Positions 33,614 through 42,356 of a stretch of 64,000 nucleotides of DNA are shown piece by piece. The notes under the pieces were generated by a model that saw only the letters and a list, made by a program, of their open reading frames with translations, was not told the origin of the DNA and made no database searches. Made by a program: the position numbers and the translations under genes. Origin of the DNA: ELB16-189 sp018266435 (lineage in GTDB: Bacteria; Bacteroidota; Bacteroidia; Cytophagales; Cyclobacteriaceae); NCBI GenBank assembly GCA_030123525.1, contig CP126125.1:744001-808000 (forward strand), written 5' to 3'. How positions within the stretch are numbered: position 1 is the stretch's first letter; every line of letters starts with the position of its first letter.

Positions 33614-36361
33614 TTGAACCACCAGAAAGCATATCGCTTTATTATACTAATGACCGCCCTGGTCATCGGTTCTTCTGTTTTTGCCCAAAATACAAAAGGT
33701 GATAAACCGACATCCCCGCAAACTGCGAGAGGTAAAAAAATCAAAACCAAGTCAAGATCAAAATCAACCATTACTCTTAAAAAAATTTTCAGCAGAAGAG
33801 TAAATGTTCATAGCGAATCAAGAGCCGCGCGCATTGCCTACAACAAGCCCATGCCTTATGCCCGTAAAAATGTGCCTGACCGCAGCCGTTCGGGTAAACC
33901 TATCGGTGGCCGACAGGTACGCGTGCGTTCTTCTTCGGCAGAAGTAGCCCGTAATAATATTTATCCAAAAAACTACCGGTGGAATTTCAACCCCACACCT
34001 AACGCACCGAAAGATAATTACCGTGGTTTTTCTAACCGGGAACAACTTGCCAAAATAAACTCGATGGTTACCCGCAGAGAACCACCGCAGGGCAGGCGCA
34101 TCGTGCCCAAATCAAACTCAAGTCCTTTCAGAACCAGAAGAAAAACAAATGCCAATGTGTATTGGGGCAAAATCAGGCGGGGCGTTGAAAAATCAGTTAC
34201 AACTGATATTGCCGGAAGACCCTTGAGAACACGAGATTTTCATTCGGCTAATCCGGGATTGGTACTCGAAAAAAGAATCATTCCTAAAAAAACACAGCGG
34301 GGCGATCGGCCCTATCGCGGATCGTTTATCAACCATTTTGTAGTGGCCTCACCAACCCGCACACAGCGGGCATGGAAAGGAGACATCTCGGGGCATCCGC
34401 TCCGCAAAATTCAACCGCGGCCAACTGAATCATCAGGGGTTGATGTTTCGGCCTATCCGCGAAGACTTTCTAATTCAGGTAAGGCACGGAACTTCACCTC
34501 GCCCGTGCCTACACGCTACCCGGGGCAAGGTATATCTGTCTTCCAAAAATTCTTAAATAAAGTTACCGGGCTAAGAACAATGAAAGGCGGAGGCAGCAAC
34601 AGTAAACGATACAACAACAACGGCAGGCCCATTCAGGTAAGAACACCCGGCATCGGGGCCAACATGGGCAACTTTTCAGGGAAAATTAAAAGTCAAGGCA
34701 AGTTGTTTAGCCAAAGCGGCTTGAGTTATTCGGGAGACCTGCGTGCAGGCCGGCCACTCAAAGGGGGAGGCAGTAACAGCAAGTCGTTCAACAACAACGG
34801 TCACGCTATCCAGGTAAGAACACCCGGCATCGGAGCCAACATGGGCAATTTCAGTGGCAACATACGCGGTGGCCAAAAATCATTCAATCAAACCGGCTAT
34901 AGTTTTTCGGGTAACATCAAAGGGAGAAGGCCATTGAAGGGCGGTGGAAGCAACAGTGGGCAACTGTTTAATAACAACGGTCACGCTATCCAGGTAAGAA
35001 CACCCGGCATTGGGGCCAACATGGGCAATTTCAGTGGCAACATGAGAGGTGGAATAAAATCATTTAATCGAGACGGCTACAGTTATACCGGCAATATGAG
35101 GGGTGGCGAAAAAACGTTCAGTCAATCTGGGTATGGTTTTGCCGGAAACATCAAAGCAAGACGCCCGCTGAAAGGCGGTGGAAGCAACAGTGGGCAACTG
35201 TTTAATAACAACGGTCACGCTATCCAGGTAAGAACGCCCGGCATTGGGGCCAACATGGGCAATTTCAGTGGCAATATGAAGGGTGGAATAAAATCATTTA
35301 GCCGGGATGGCTACAGTTATACCGGCAACATGAGGGGTGGCGAAAAAATGTTCAGTCAATCTGGGTATGGTTTTGCCGGAAACATCAAAGCAAGACGCCC
35401 GCTGAAAGGCGGTGGAAGCAACAGCCGCTCGTGGAACAATGACGGCAAGCCAATCATTGTTCGGGGCATTGCTTCAGGGGCAAGGCTTCAGGGCAGTTAC
35501 CAAGGTAGTTATAAACTGCGCGAGTTGTCACCAGGGTTTGGTTATCAGGGCGAGCTTTACAAAGGATCCATGAAAGCCCACGGACCTAAAAAAGGAGGAG
35601 GCAGCATCAGCGGAAAGTTATGGAACAACGATGGCAAGCCAATCCTGACGAAAGCACCCGGTCTTGCCGAAGCAAAAGAAATTGGGTACTCAGGCAAAAT
35701 AAAATTGCCTTTCTTCAAAAAGAAATATGTGCGCAACCCCAATGCAGTGAAAGAAGGATTGAAAACCGTCAGGCCTTCAAAATATGTAGAGACAGTGGGT
35801 GAGCTACAGGTAAAAGTGAAGCAACCCAAATCGGGCAAAAATCCGTTGAGTGCAAAGGCTGCAATAAATGGATTGGCGCCTTCCAAAAATTCGGTGAGAG
35901 CCATCGAGTATGTAGGCAAAATGAAAATGACATGGGCGTATGTCAGAAACCCGAGCGGTTATCGAGAGGCACTCAAGTCAATTAAACCAACGACTTCGTT
36001 TATGAAGGGGAATGACTTTGCCGGCAGACAGAAAATGAAGCGATATGTTCACAATCCAGCCAGCAACAAGTATGCATTGAAAGTTTTGGCTCCGGCCCGG
36101 GTAGTGGCTCGCATCCGCGATTATCAGGGAAATGTTAAAATGAACAAAGCCCATGGCAGCGGCTTGCATCCGGATTCAGAGTTTGCCCATGGGTTCCGAA
36201 ATAATGTAAAAAAAGACCGAACTATTTTAATCAATATCAAGTTGATGTGGTCAAAACTCTTTCGAAAAAATGCCACACAGCCGGCTGTGGTAAAAGAAAA
36301 AGTACGCAGGCCGCGGTACGACAAAAAAGAACGGGAACTTTGGAAAGATTTATATGACTGA
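33614..36361 (+). CDS. Large secreted basic repeat protein
   Basis: A 915-residue exported protein starting with TTG at 33614; the signal peptide is about 1-26 (ending SSVFAQ). The body is rich in Gly, Asn, Arg and Lys and has no cysteine in the repeats. Residues about 323-720 contain six imperfect tandem units starting LKGGGSNS, with NNNGHAIQVRTPGIG, GANMGNFSGN and GYSYTGNMRGGEKTF strands, suggestive of a beta-hairpin or solenoid repeat. Residues about 715-860 hold a second repeat type, YVRNP...L..L.P. I do not recognise a functional family. Related repeat proteins occur in Bacteroidota, often with ytxJ following as here. An adhesive or envelope-matrix role is only a guess. Confidence 0.72.
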   Translation: MNHQKAYRFIILMTALVIGSSVFAQNTKGDKPTSPQTARGKKIKTKSRSKSTITLKKIFSRRVNVHSESRAARIAYNKPMPYARKNVPDRSRSGKPIGGRQVRVRSSSAEVARNNIYPKNYRWNFNPTPNAPKDNYRGFSNREQLAKINSMVTRREPPQGRRIVPKSNSSPFRTRRKTNANVYWGKIRRGVEKSVTTDIAGRPLRTRDFHSANPGLVLEKRIIPKKTQRGDRPYRGSFINHFVVASPTRTQRAWKGDISGHPLRKIQPRPTESSGVDVSAYPRRLSNSGKARNFTSPVPTRYPGQGISVFQKFLNKVTGLRTMKGGGSNSKRYNNNGRPIQVRTPGIGANMGNFSGKIKSQGKLFSQSGLSYSGDLRAGRPLKGGGSNSKSFNNNGHAIQVRTPGIGANMGNFSGNIRGGQKSFNQTGYSFSGNIKGRRPLKGGGSNSGQLFNNNGHAIQVRTPGIGANMGNFSGNMRGGIKSFNRDGYSYTGNMRGGEKTFSQSGYGFAGNIKARRPLKGGGSNSGQLFNNNGHAIQVRTPGIGANMGNFSGNMKGGIKSFSRDGYSYTGNMRGGEKMFSQSGYGFAGNIKARRPLKGGGSNSRSWNNDGKPIIVRGIASGARLQGSYQGSYKLRELSPGFGYQGELYKGSMKAHGPKKGGGSISGKLWNNDGKPILTKAPGLAEAKEIGYSGKIKLPFFKKKYVRNPNAVKEGLKTVRPSKYVETVGELQVKVKQPKSGKNPLSAKAAINGLAPSKNSVRAIEYVGKMKMTWAYVRNPSGYREALKSIKPTTSFMKGNDFAGRQKMKRYVHNPASNKYALKVLAPARVVARIRDYQGNVKMNKAHGSGLHPDSEFAHGFRNNVKKDRTILINIKLMWSKLFRKNATQPAVVKEKVRRPRYDKKERELWKDLYD
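34580..35587 (+). repeat. Tandem coding repeats within the repeat protein
   Basis: Units begin at 34580, 34757, 34934, 35168, 35402 (and 35588), each with a coding copy of LKGGGSNS or MKGGGSNS. Units 1-2 are 177 bases. Units 3 and 4 are 234 bases and nearly identical at the base level. The longer units contain one extra hairpin module of 57 bases. This is a recent tandem duplication and a potential length-variable locus. Confidence 0.85.
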
Positions 36362-36704
36362 ACTACAATGGACCGAACTCACTTCTGACGAACAGGTTGA
36401 ATCCATTCCGGAAGAATCGCAGAAACACCCGGTGTTGATATTTAAGCACAGCACCCGCTGCTCCATCAGCAAAACCGTACTTAATCGGTTAGAGCGAAAC
36501 TGGAAAAACGATCATATCAAAACATATTACCTGGACCTTCTGGCTCACCGCCCCTTATCAAACCGGGTAGCCGAGTATTTTCAGGTGCATCACGAATCGC
36601 CCCAGGCATTGCTGTTTAACAAAGGGAAACTGGTGCTGGTGCGCTCACATTTTGATATTCAACCGGAAGAACTGCTCTCTGCTGTTATAGAAACTAAAAA
36701 TTAA
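36354..36704 (+). CDS. ytxJ: Bacillithiol system redox-active protein YtxJ
   Basis: A 116-residue thioredoxin-like monothiol protein (BrxC/YtxJ) linked with bacillithiol redox balance. The single active-site cysteine C36 lies in FKHSTRCSISKTVLNRLE, matching the YtxJ motif, and the last part has HHESPQALLFNKGKLV with the cis-proline strand. Its start overlaps the end of the repeat-protein gene by eight bases, so the two are probably translationally coupled. bshA at 17911 supplies the biosynthetic side in the same window. Confidence 0.88.
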   Translation: MTELQWTELTSDEQVESIPEESQKHPVLIFKHSTRCSISKTVLNRLERNWKNDHIKTYYLDLLAHRPLSNRVAEYFQVHHESPQALLFNKGKLVLVRSHFDIQPEELLSAVIETKN

Positions 36705-37104
36705 AAACTACAGTCTGCTTCAAATTTTCATTGAGACTGTACGCAACCGGGCAAGTCATCGCTCCGTTTTTCAGTTTTTGTTTCTGTACATCAGTGGCCA
36801 CCAGTGTGGGATGAGAAAAACTGATTTTGATTTCGGCAATTCTGCGGGGAGTCTGTGCCATAATTTTTACAATATCCGCCTTTAACCCTTTCAACTCTAT
36901 GCCTTCGCGTTGAGCTACCTGCCCCATAATTGTCATCATGCAACTGCACAAAGAAGTGCTCGCCAAATCAGTAGGACTGAACGCTTCGCCTTTGCCCATA
37001 TTGTCTGTGGGGGCATCTGTTGTTAATTTTTGCCCTGATTTTAAATGAGTAGCTTGGGTGCGTAAATCGCCCAGGTACTCTACCGATGCCATGATTGTAT
37101 CCAT
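36694..37104 (-). CDS. OsmC family peroxiredoxin-like protein
   Basis: A 136-residue protein from ATG 37104; an ATG at 37137 would add 11 residues (MANEKKQNQGI) not seen in most OsmC proteins. The two reactive cysteines are in LCSCMMTIMGQ and AMTCPVAYSL, the typical OsmC/Ohr positions. The GEAFSPTDLASTSLCSC segment is characteristic of YhfA-type OsmC proteins. It may reduce organic hydroperoxides with a thiol cofactor. The nearby ytxJ gene, convergent by 11 bases, makes bacillithiol a possible partner, but this is inference. Confidence 0.85.
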   Translation of the reverse strand: MDTIMASVEYLGDLRTQATHLKSGQKLTTDAPTDNMGKGEAFSPTDLASTSLCSCMMTIMGQVAQREGIELKGLKADIVKIMAQTPRRIAEIKISFSHPTLVATDVQKQKLKNGAMTCPVAYSLNENLKQTVVFNF

Positions 37105-37181
37105 AATGCCTTGGTTTTGTTTTTTTTCGTTTGCCAATATCCTCTTAAATTTCGAAATAATTTAATGATCCCAAGTTTAGA

Positions 37182-37913
37182 ATGAAAAAGTTGGCGTTGA
37201 TAATATTTTGGGGGATAAGTTGTGCGCTGCATGCGCAGACAAATGACAGCTATGATTATACTTCTGAATTTAACTGGGGGATCAACAAGAATTCGTACGG
37301 AGGCCTGATTGGTGGGTTTACACTTAAAAAGGCCCGTAGGCTGAACGATAAAATTTTTGAGACGTTCGGCCTTGAGTTGATGAACGTAAAAAATCCGCAC
37401 GAAGTACGGATGTCGGCCTATAACAGCGGCAGCTTTTTTATCTGGGGGAAAACCAATTACCTGTATGCCATCCGGCTGCAATATGGCAGAGACCGAATTC
37501 TGTTTAAGAAAGGACCTCAGCAAGGTGTGGAAGTCAAAGCCGTTTTTGCCGTTGGCCCTACAATAGGAGTGGTTACCCCTTACTATGTACAAGTGGATCC
37601 TACCGGCCAGGGCATTTACACCTACAACACACCTTATAATGGTCAGCCTTACACCTACATTCAGGGAACAGGAAATTTATTTGAAGGAATCGGCCAGTCG
37701 AAAATTCAAATGGGTGGTAATTTTAAAGTTGCCTTAAATTTTGAATTAGGTGTAGTGAAAAGTCAAGTAACCGGATTTGAAGCCGGATTTTTACTGGATG
37801 CCTATTTCAAAAAAGTTCCGCTGATGGGCTTTGGCCCGGGTACAACTCCGGTTGAAAATTATTCCCTCTACCCTACTGTCTTCTTAACTATTTTCTACGG
37901 AAGCCGGAATTAG
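37182..37913 (+). CDS. Secreted outer-membrane protein of unknown function
   Basis: A 243-residue protein with a signal peptide (about 1-20, ALIIFWGISCALHAQ). The mature part has alternating amphipathic strands (DYTSEFNWGINKNSYGGLIGGF, NYLYAIRLQYGRDRI, FKVALNFELGVVKSQVTGFEAGF, split for length) and ends YPTVFLTIFYGSRN. This is typical of small outer-membrane beta-barrels of about 8 strands. No family is recognised. It converges with rodA, separated by two bases. Confidence 0.7.
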   Translation: MKKLALIIFWGISCALHAQTNDSYDYTSEFNWGINKNSYGGLIGGFTLKKARRLNDKIFETFGLELMNVKNPHEVRMSAYNSGSFFIWGKTNYLYAIRLQYGRDRILFKKGPQQGVEVKAVFAVGPTIGVVTPYYVQVDPTGQGIYTYNTPYNGQPYTYIQGTGNLFEGIGQSKIQMGGNFKVALNFELGVVKSQVTGFEAGFLLDAYFKKVPLMGFGPGTTPVENYSLYPTVFLTIFYGSRN

Positions 37914-37915
37914 TT

Positions 37916-39190
37916 TCATATCCGTTGCAGCACTTCGCCCCGGTGTGCGTCTAATTTTAACAGAATAAAAAGCAATATGGTAAAGCCCCACAAGGCTGAC
38001 CCCCCGTAACTGAAAAACGGAAGCGGAATTCCGATCACCGGAAACAAACCAATGGTCATTCCGATGTTCACGGCAAAATGAAAAAAGAAAATACTCGCCA
38101 CACTGTAAGCATATACCCGGTTAAAACGGTTCTTTTGTCGCTCAGCCAAAAAAATAATTCTTAACAGCAGGGCTACAAAAAGGGTAATCACAATAAAGCT
38201 TCCAATCCATCCATGCTCTTCACCAATCGTGCAAAAAATAAAATCAGTGCTTTGAGCGGGCACAAAATCAAATTTTGTTTGGGTGCCTTTTAAAAATCCT
38301 TTACCAAAAAAACCTCCGCTTCCGATAGCAATTTTAGATTGCGTTACATTCCAGCCAAAACCAAGCGGGTCAGCATCCGGATTAATCAGGGCTTTAACTC
38401 GGTTTTGCTGATGTGGTTTTAAAACGTGATGCACCACATAGTCCACACTTTCTATCACCCCGCTGATCAGCAAAGCGCCCACTGTCAGCAGTACGATTCG
38501 CCTGAGTCTCTTTTTTCCCATAACAATCAACCCAAGCAGCACCACCCCTATGGCTATGTGTAAATAAATTGGGTGAGGAATTAACAAAGTCAAAATAAAA
38601 ATCACGGCAGCGCATATCCCAACAATCAGGAGAAAGGGCGACATACCTTCGCGAAAAAAAACCAAAATGAACGAAGTGAAAACCAAAGCTGTACCGGTAT
38701 CTTTTTGCAGAAGAATCAGTCCCATCGGCACGCCAATCAAAATAAATAACATGGCTTGGTTTCTCAGGTTATCCATCCTAAACCCCACCGAGCCCATGTA
38801 CTTGGCTACAGCCAGTGCTGTAACAAACTTGGCAAACTCTGAGGGTTGCACACCAAACGAACCGATGCCGATCCACGCTTTGTTGCCGCCCACCTCTTTG
38901 CCGATGATCGGAACACTCAATAAAACCAATAATAAAATGCCATATAAAATGTAAGCAAATGTTTCATAAAACCGCATGTCGATAATAGTGATGACCAGTG
39001 CAATCAATGCCGATGCAACAATAAATAATAATTGCCTGCCTGAGTTGAGCGATAAATCAAAAATAGATTGGTTGGCATTTTCATCGTACACGGCTGCAAA
39101 CACATTCATCCAGCCAAACGTTACCAACACCAGGTAAAGCATTACGGTAACCCAATCAATCGAACCCGATATGTCATCGCCTCTTCTCAT
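37916..39190 (-). CDS. rodA: Rod shape-determining protein RodA (SEDS)
   Basis: A 424-residue SEDS-family peptidoglycan glycosyltransferase with ten membrane segments. It polymerises lipid II for lateral wall growth together with PBP2. Signatures include GKEVGGNKAWIGIG near residue 100, the P-S-E-F-A-K-F segment, VQSKDTGTALVF-like QKDTGTALVF, and the C-terminal PVIGIPLPFFSYGGSALW, with catalytic-region aspartate in the large loop. Its start overlaps the mrdA stop by four bases, so it is translationally coupled with its partner. Last gene of the mreBCD-mrdA-rodA operon. Confidence 0.95.
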   Translation of the reverse strand: MRRGDDISGSIDWVTVMLYLVLVTFGWMNVFAAVYDENANQSIFDLSLNSGRQLLFIVASALIALVITIIDMRFYETFAYILYGILLLVLLSVPIIGKEVGGNKAWIGIGSFGVQPSEFAKFVTALAVAKYMGSVGFRMDNLRNQAMLFILIGVPMGLILLQKDTGTALVFTSFILVFFREGMSPFLLIVGICAAVIFILTLLIPHPIYLHIAIGVVLLGLIVMGKKRLRRIVLLTVGALLISGVIESVDYVVHHVLKPHQQNRVKALINPDADPLGFGWNVTQSKIAIGSGGFFGKGFLKGTQTKFDFVPAQSTDFIFCTIGEEHGWIGSFIVITLFVALLLRIIFLAERQKNRFNRVYAYSVASIFFFHFAVNIGMTIGLFPVIGIPLPFFSYGGSALWGFTILLFILLKLDAHRGEVLQRI

Positions 39191-41004
39191 TTCGCAAAAA
39201 TTCCGGCCATGACATAATCTTCAATGTATTGCCTGCGTGTTTTCTTAAACAAATACTGTTCTATCATCAGGCTGGCGATGCTCGCTGCTGCACCGGCACC
39301 TTGCCCACCGTGTTCTACATAAACTGAAATAGCAATTTTAGGATTTACTCGTGGCGCAAAAGCGATAAAAACGGAATGCGCAGGAAACGGATCATTTTGC
39401 ACGGTGCCGGTTTTTCCGCACACCACCACATCGGGCAGTTTGGCATACCATTGGCCTGTGCCTGCATCAACTACTTGCTGCATGGCATCTACGGCTATCT
39501 TAAAATAAGACGAATCGATCGTGGTGTAGTGCCGCTCGGTGTATTGCGGCAAGGGCTTATTCTCTTTACCAATTCCTTTGATTAGATGTGGTGTATAATA
39601 AAACCCACGGTTGGCTACCGTGGCGGCAAAATTGGCCATCTGCAGTGGCACCACCAGATTTTCACCCTCACCAATCGCTATCGAATAAATGTTAGAAAAT
39701 TTCCACGGCCGGTTGTTGTAGGCTTTGTCATAGTAAGCAGGTGTGGGAATCAGCCCGTCTTTTTCGTTAGGCAGATCAATGCCAAGCCGGTTACCAAAAC
39801 CAAAGCTGGTGATGTGCGAGTCCCACTCTTTCAGACCGATGCGCGCATCGCTGAACGGATCGTTGGCCTTGCCTTGATTGAGCATCCTGCGAAGCACCGT
39901 ATAAAAATAAACGTTGCACGAGTTAGCAATGGCGCCACGTAAATCTTCGTTGGTGTGGGGGCCGTGGCAGCCAATGATGGTTCGGTCGCACACAATTCGT
40001 GTTTCAGGGGTGATCACTTTTTCCTGAAGGGCTGTCATGGCCTGGGCAATTTTAAATATAGAGCCAGGGCGGTACTGCGCCATGAGTGGCCGGTTGAACA
40101 ACGGCTTCATCGTATCAGTACTGATGAGTTTATAGTTAGAACTGTATTTTTTTCCGGTTAGCAAATTCGGGTCATACGAAGGACCCGACACCAGCGCTAG
40201 AACTTCTCCGGTAGCCGGCTCAATGGCAACAATGCTTCCGGCTTTTCCTTTCATTAATTTTTCACCATACCGTTGTAAATTCAAGTCAATGCTCGAAGTC
40301 AAATCTTGACCGGGCACAGAAATGGTGTCATATTCTCCGTTTTTAAATGAGCCTTTTTCAATTCCTTGTACATCGCGTAGTTTGAAGCGCACACCCCGTT
40401 GCCCGCGCAATTGTTTTTCGTAAAAGGCTTCTATACCACTCTGTCCGATATAGTCGCCTTGCTTGTAAATTTTTGATTCGTCATTTTTCAGTTGTTCCTT
40501 ACTGATCTCGCTCACATAACCTAGCGCATTGGCCAATGCCGGAGTAGAATAAGCTCTGGTGGTACGAGCTTGGATATAAAAACCGGGAAATTCTTCTATC
40601 CGATCTTGAACTCGTGCCCATTCTTCAGAAGATAACTGACTCAAAAATCGCATGGGTTTTACAGCCGAGTATTCTTTCTTTTTTGCCCTAAGGTCTTTGA
40701 AATGTTTTCTCAACTCCTGACGTGTCAGGTTAAATACCTGGCAGAATTTTGCCGAATCAAAATTTTTTATGTCTTTAACAATCACTTGCAAATCGTACTC
40801 GGGTGTATTGAATACAATCAGCTTTCCATTGCGGTCGGTTATCAATCCACGAAACGGATATTCAATAACCCGCAAAATTGAATTACTGTTAGCTAAATCG
40901 GCATATCGGTTATCCACCACCTGAACAAAAAATAACTTGGTGAGGAAGACAAAACCTACCAGCACAAATACAACTTGAAATATTTCTTTTCTGCCCTCGT
41001 TCAT
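39187..41004 (-). CDS. mrdA: Penicillin-binding protein 2 (transpeptidase)
   Basis: A 605-residue class B PBP of the elongasome. The ATG at 41004 is chosen because it overlaps the mreD stop as ATGA and begins MNEGRKEIFQVV directly before the membrane anchor. The open frame extends 59 codons further into mreD, without meaning. The dimerisation domain (about 40-230) precedes the transpeptidase. The active site is S315-I-F-K318 in RPGSIFKIAQ, the SxN motif is NSCNVYFY, and KTG is in VCGKTGTVQND. All catalytic motifs are intact. Confidence 0.95.
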   Translation of the reverse strand: MNEGRKEIFQVVFVLVGFVFLTKLFFVQVVDNRYADLANSNSILRVIEYPFRGLITDRNGKLIVFNTPEYDLQVIVKDIKNFDSAKFCQVFNLTRQELRKHFKDLRAKKKEYSAVKPMRFLSQLSSEEWARVQDRIEEFPGFYIQARTTRAYSTPALANALGYVSEISKEQLKNDESKIYKQGDYIGQSGIEAFYEKQLRGQRGVRFKLRDVQGIEKGSFKNGEYDTISVPGQDLTSSIDLNLQRYGEKLMKGKAGSIVAIEPATGEVLALVSGPSYDPNLLTGKKYSSNYKLISTDTMKPLFNRPLMAQYRPGSIFKIAQAMTALQEKVITPETRIVCDRTIIGCHGPHTNEDLRGAIANSCNVYFYTVLRRMLNQGKANDPFSDARIGLKEWDSHITSFGFGNRLGIDLPNEKDGLIPTPAYYDKAYNNRPWKFSNIYSIAIGEGENLVVPLQMANFAATVANRGFYYTPHLIKGIGKENKPLPQYTERHYTTIDSSYFKIAVDAMQQVVDAGTGQWYAKLPDVVVCGKTGTVQNDPFPAHSVFIAFAPRVNPKIAISVYVEHGGQGAGAAASIASLMIEQYLFKKTRRQYIEDYVMAGIFAK

Positions 41005-41516
41005 ATTCTTCTGCGTCTGGGCGACAAATATTGAAGCACCACCAGTATTGTCAGGGTAAACAGTAAACTTCCAATTGTTTTGAGCATGGAATACCAAAAC
41101 AAAGAAAAGCCAGCTGACTCTACCAGAAACAAAGTTAAGTGATGTAGAAACACGAGCGGCACGGTATAAACTAAAAACCACTGCAGGCCATGTTCGGCCA
41201 TCGATGGTGAGGCTCCCGCGTCATATCCGCCTTGTGGAGTGATCACGGCCAGCCAATAATTACGGATATACCCAATCAGTACGAGCGTAAATGCATGCAG
41301 GCCCAAACTGTTATAAAAAATATCGATGAAGAAACCCATGGTAAAACCCAGAAGCATCAGCACCAGGCTATTGGTCTCGATGGGTAATAGCAAAATAAAT
41401 GCGATGTAAAAAAAACAAAAACCAGTATTGAACAGCACAAGGTTTTTAAACAGTACTACCTGCACCAAAATATAGACAAAGAATGAAAAGAATTGAATAA
41501 GGATGGATCGGTTCAT
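41001..41516 (-). CDS. mreD: Rod shape-determining protein MreD
   Basis: A 171-residue integral membrane protein with about five membrane helices, the usual MreD size and topology. Helices include FFVYILVQVVLFKNLVLF, FCFFYIAFILLLP and SLLFTLTILVVLQYL. It bridges MreC and the elongasome. The gene overlaps mreC (41513-41516) and mrdA (41001-41004) by ATGA junctions, so the order and coupling support the call more than sequence similarity. Confidence 0.88.
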   Translation of the reverse strand: MNRSILIQFFSFFVYILVQVVLFKNLVLFNTGFCFFYIAFILLLPIETNSLVLMLLGFTMGFFIDIFYNSLGLHAFTLVLIGYIRNYWLAVITPQGGYDAGASPSMAEHGLQWFLVYTVPLVFLHHLTLFLVESAGFSLFWYSMLKTIGSLLFTLTILVVLQYLSPRRRRI

Positions 41517-42352
41517 TTTGGTTCGCCAATAGTTTTTGTTTCCAATGAATCACGTTCTTTTTTCAGATTGTTTTTTATCACTTCCACAAATGAAAGTTTG
41601 CTGAAATCAAGACCCAACTCTACTTTAATATCATAAAAGAGTGATTCTTCTTTCAGTTCAATTTCTTTAATCTTACCAACAAAAATACCCCGGGGAAAAA
41701 TGGCATTGTATTCTGAGGTTACAATAGAATCGCCCACCACGGGCTTTACGTGTCGGGGGATGTATTTAAGATTTGTGAGCTGCGGGTTGGTACCGTCCCA
41801 CTGAACGGTGCCAAAGTGGCCCGTGCGTTTGATCAGGCACGAAACCTGTTCATCTAAATTCAGGATGGAAATCAATACGGCATAATGAGGAGAAACTGAT
41901 TTTACTTTGCCCACTACATTGTTTGCACTGATTACGGCCATGCCGGGTTTTATTCCTGAGTTTTCGCCCCGGTCAATCGTGATAAAATTTTTATAGTACT
42001 TCGTTGAATTGTTGATTACCCGCGCACTGATAAAATCATATTGGTTGATGAGTGCTGAATCTGTATTAGCTTTTGTTGGGCTGAAGTGAAGTGCCTGATT
42101 TTGTCTTTCTACTTTTTTGCGGAGTTGGTTATTCTCTTGTGCCAACAACGCGTTAATACTTGTTAAAGCAAAATAATCGCGAATGTTTTGCGAGGTGGTA
42201 TGTATCCGGGCAAAAAAAGCATTGGAGGTATTGAAATAAGCTGCACTTTGGTACTGATTGTTTTTTACGACCAGCCAAATGCAAAATAATTCCAGCAGCA
42301 AAAAGGTGAAAAAGGCCCGGTAGGTATAAACAAAATTGAGCAGCCGTTCCAT
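41513..42352 (-). CDS. mreC: Rod shape-determining protein MreC
   Basis: A 279-residue periplasmic scaffold protein with an N-terminal membrane helix (about 12-27), a coiled coil (about 60-95, with INALLAQENNQLRKKVERQNQ) and the paired beta-barrel MreC domain. Family motifs are DRGENSGIKPGMAVISANNVVGKV and GDSIVTSEYNAIFPRGIFVGKI. It links the cytoskeletal and synthetic components of the elongasome. It starts four bases after mreB. Confidence 0.93.
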   Translation of the reverse strand: MERLLNFVYTYRAFFTFLLLELFCIWLVVKNNQYQSAAYFNTSNAFFARIHTTSQNIRDYFALTSINALLAQENNQLRKKVERQNQALHFSPTKANTDSALINQYDFISARVINNSTKYYKNFITIDRGENSGIKPGMAVISANNVVGKVKSVSPHYAVLISILNLDEQVSCLIKRTGHFGTVQWDGTNPQLTNLKYIPRHVKPVVGDSIVTSEYNAIFPRGIFVGKIKEIELKEESLFYDIKVELGLDFSKLSFVEVIKNNLKKERDSLETKTIGEPK

Positions 42353-42356
42353 GCTG

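Noticed and set aside
34580..35587. CRISPR-like repeats
   Set aside because: The repeats are 177-234 bases, in frame and coding; there are no short spacers or cas genes.
41005..41181. N-terminal extension of mrdA
   Set aside because: It lies inside mreD in another frame, while the ATG at 41004 makes a clean ATGA junction and starts just before the membrane anchor.
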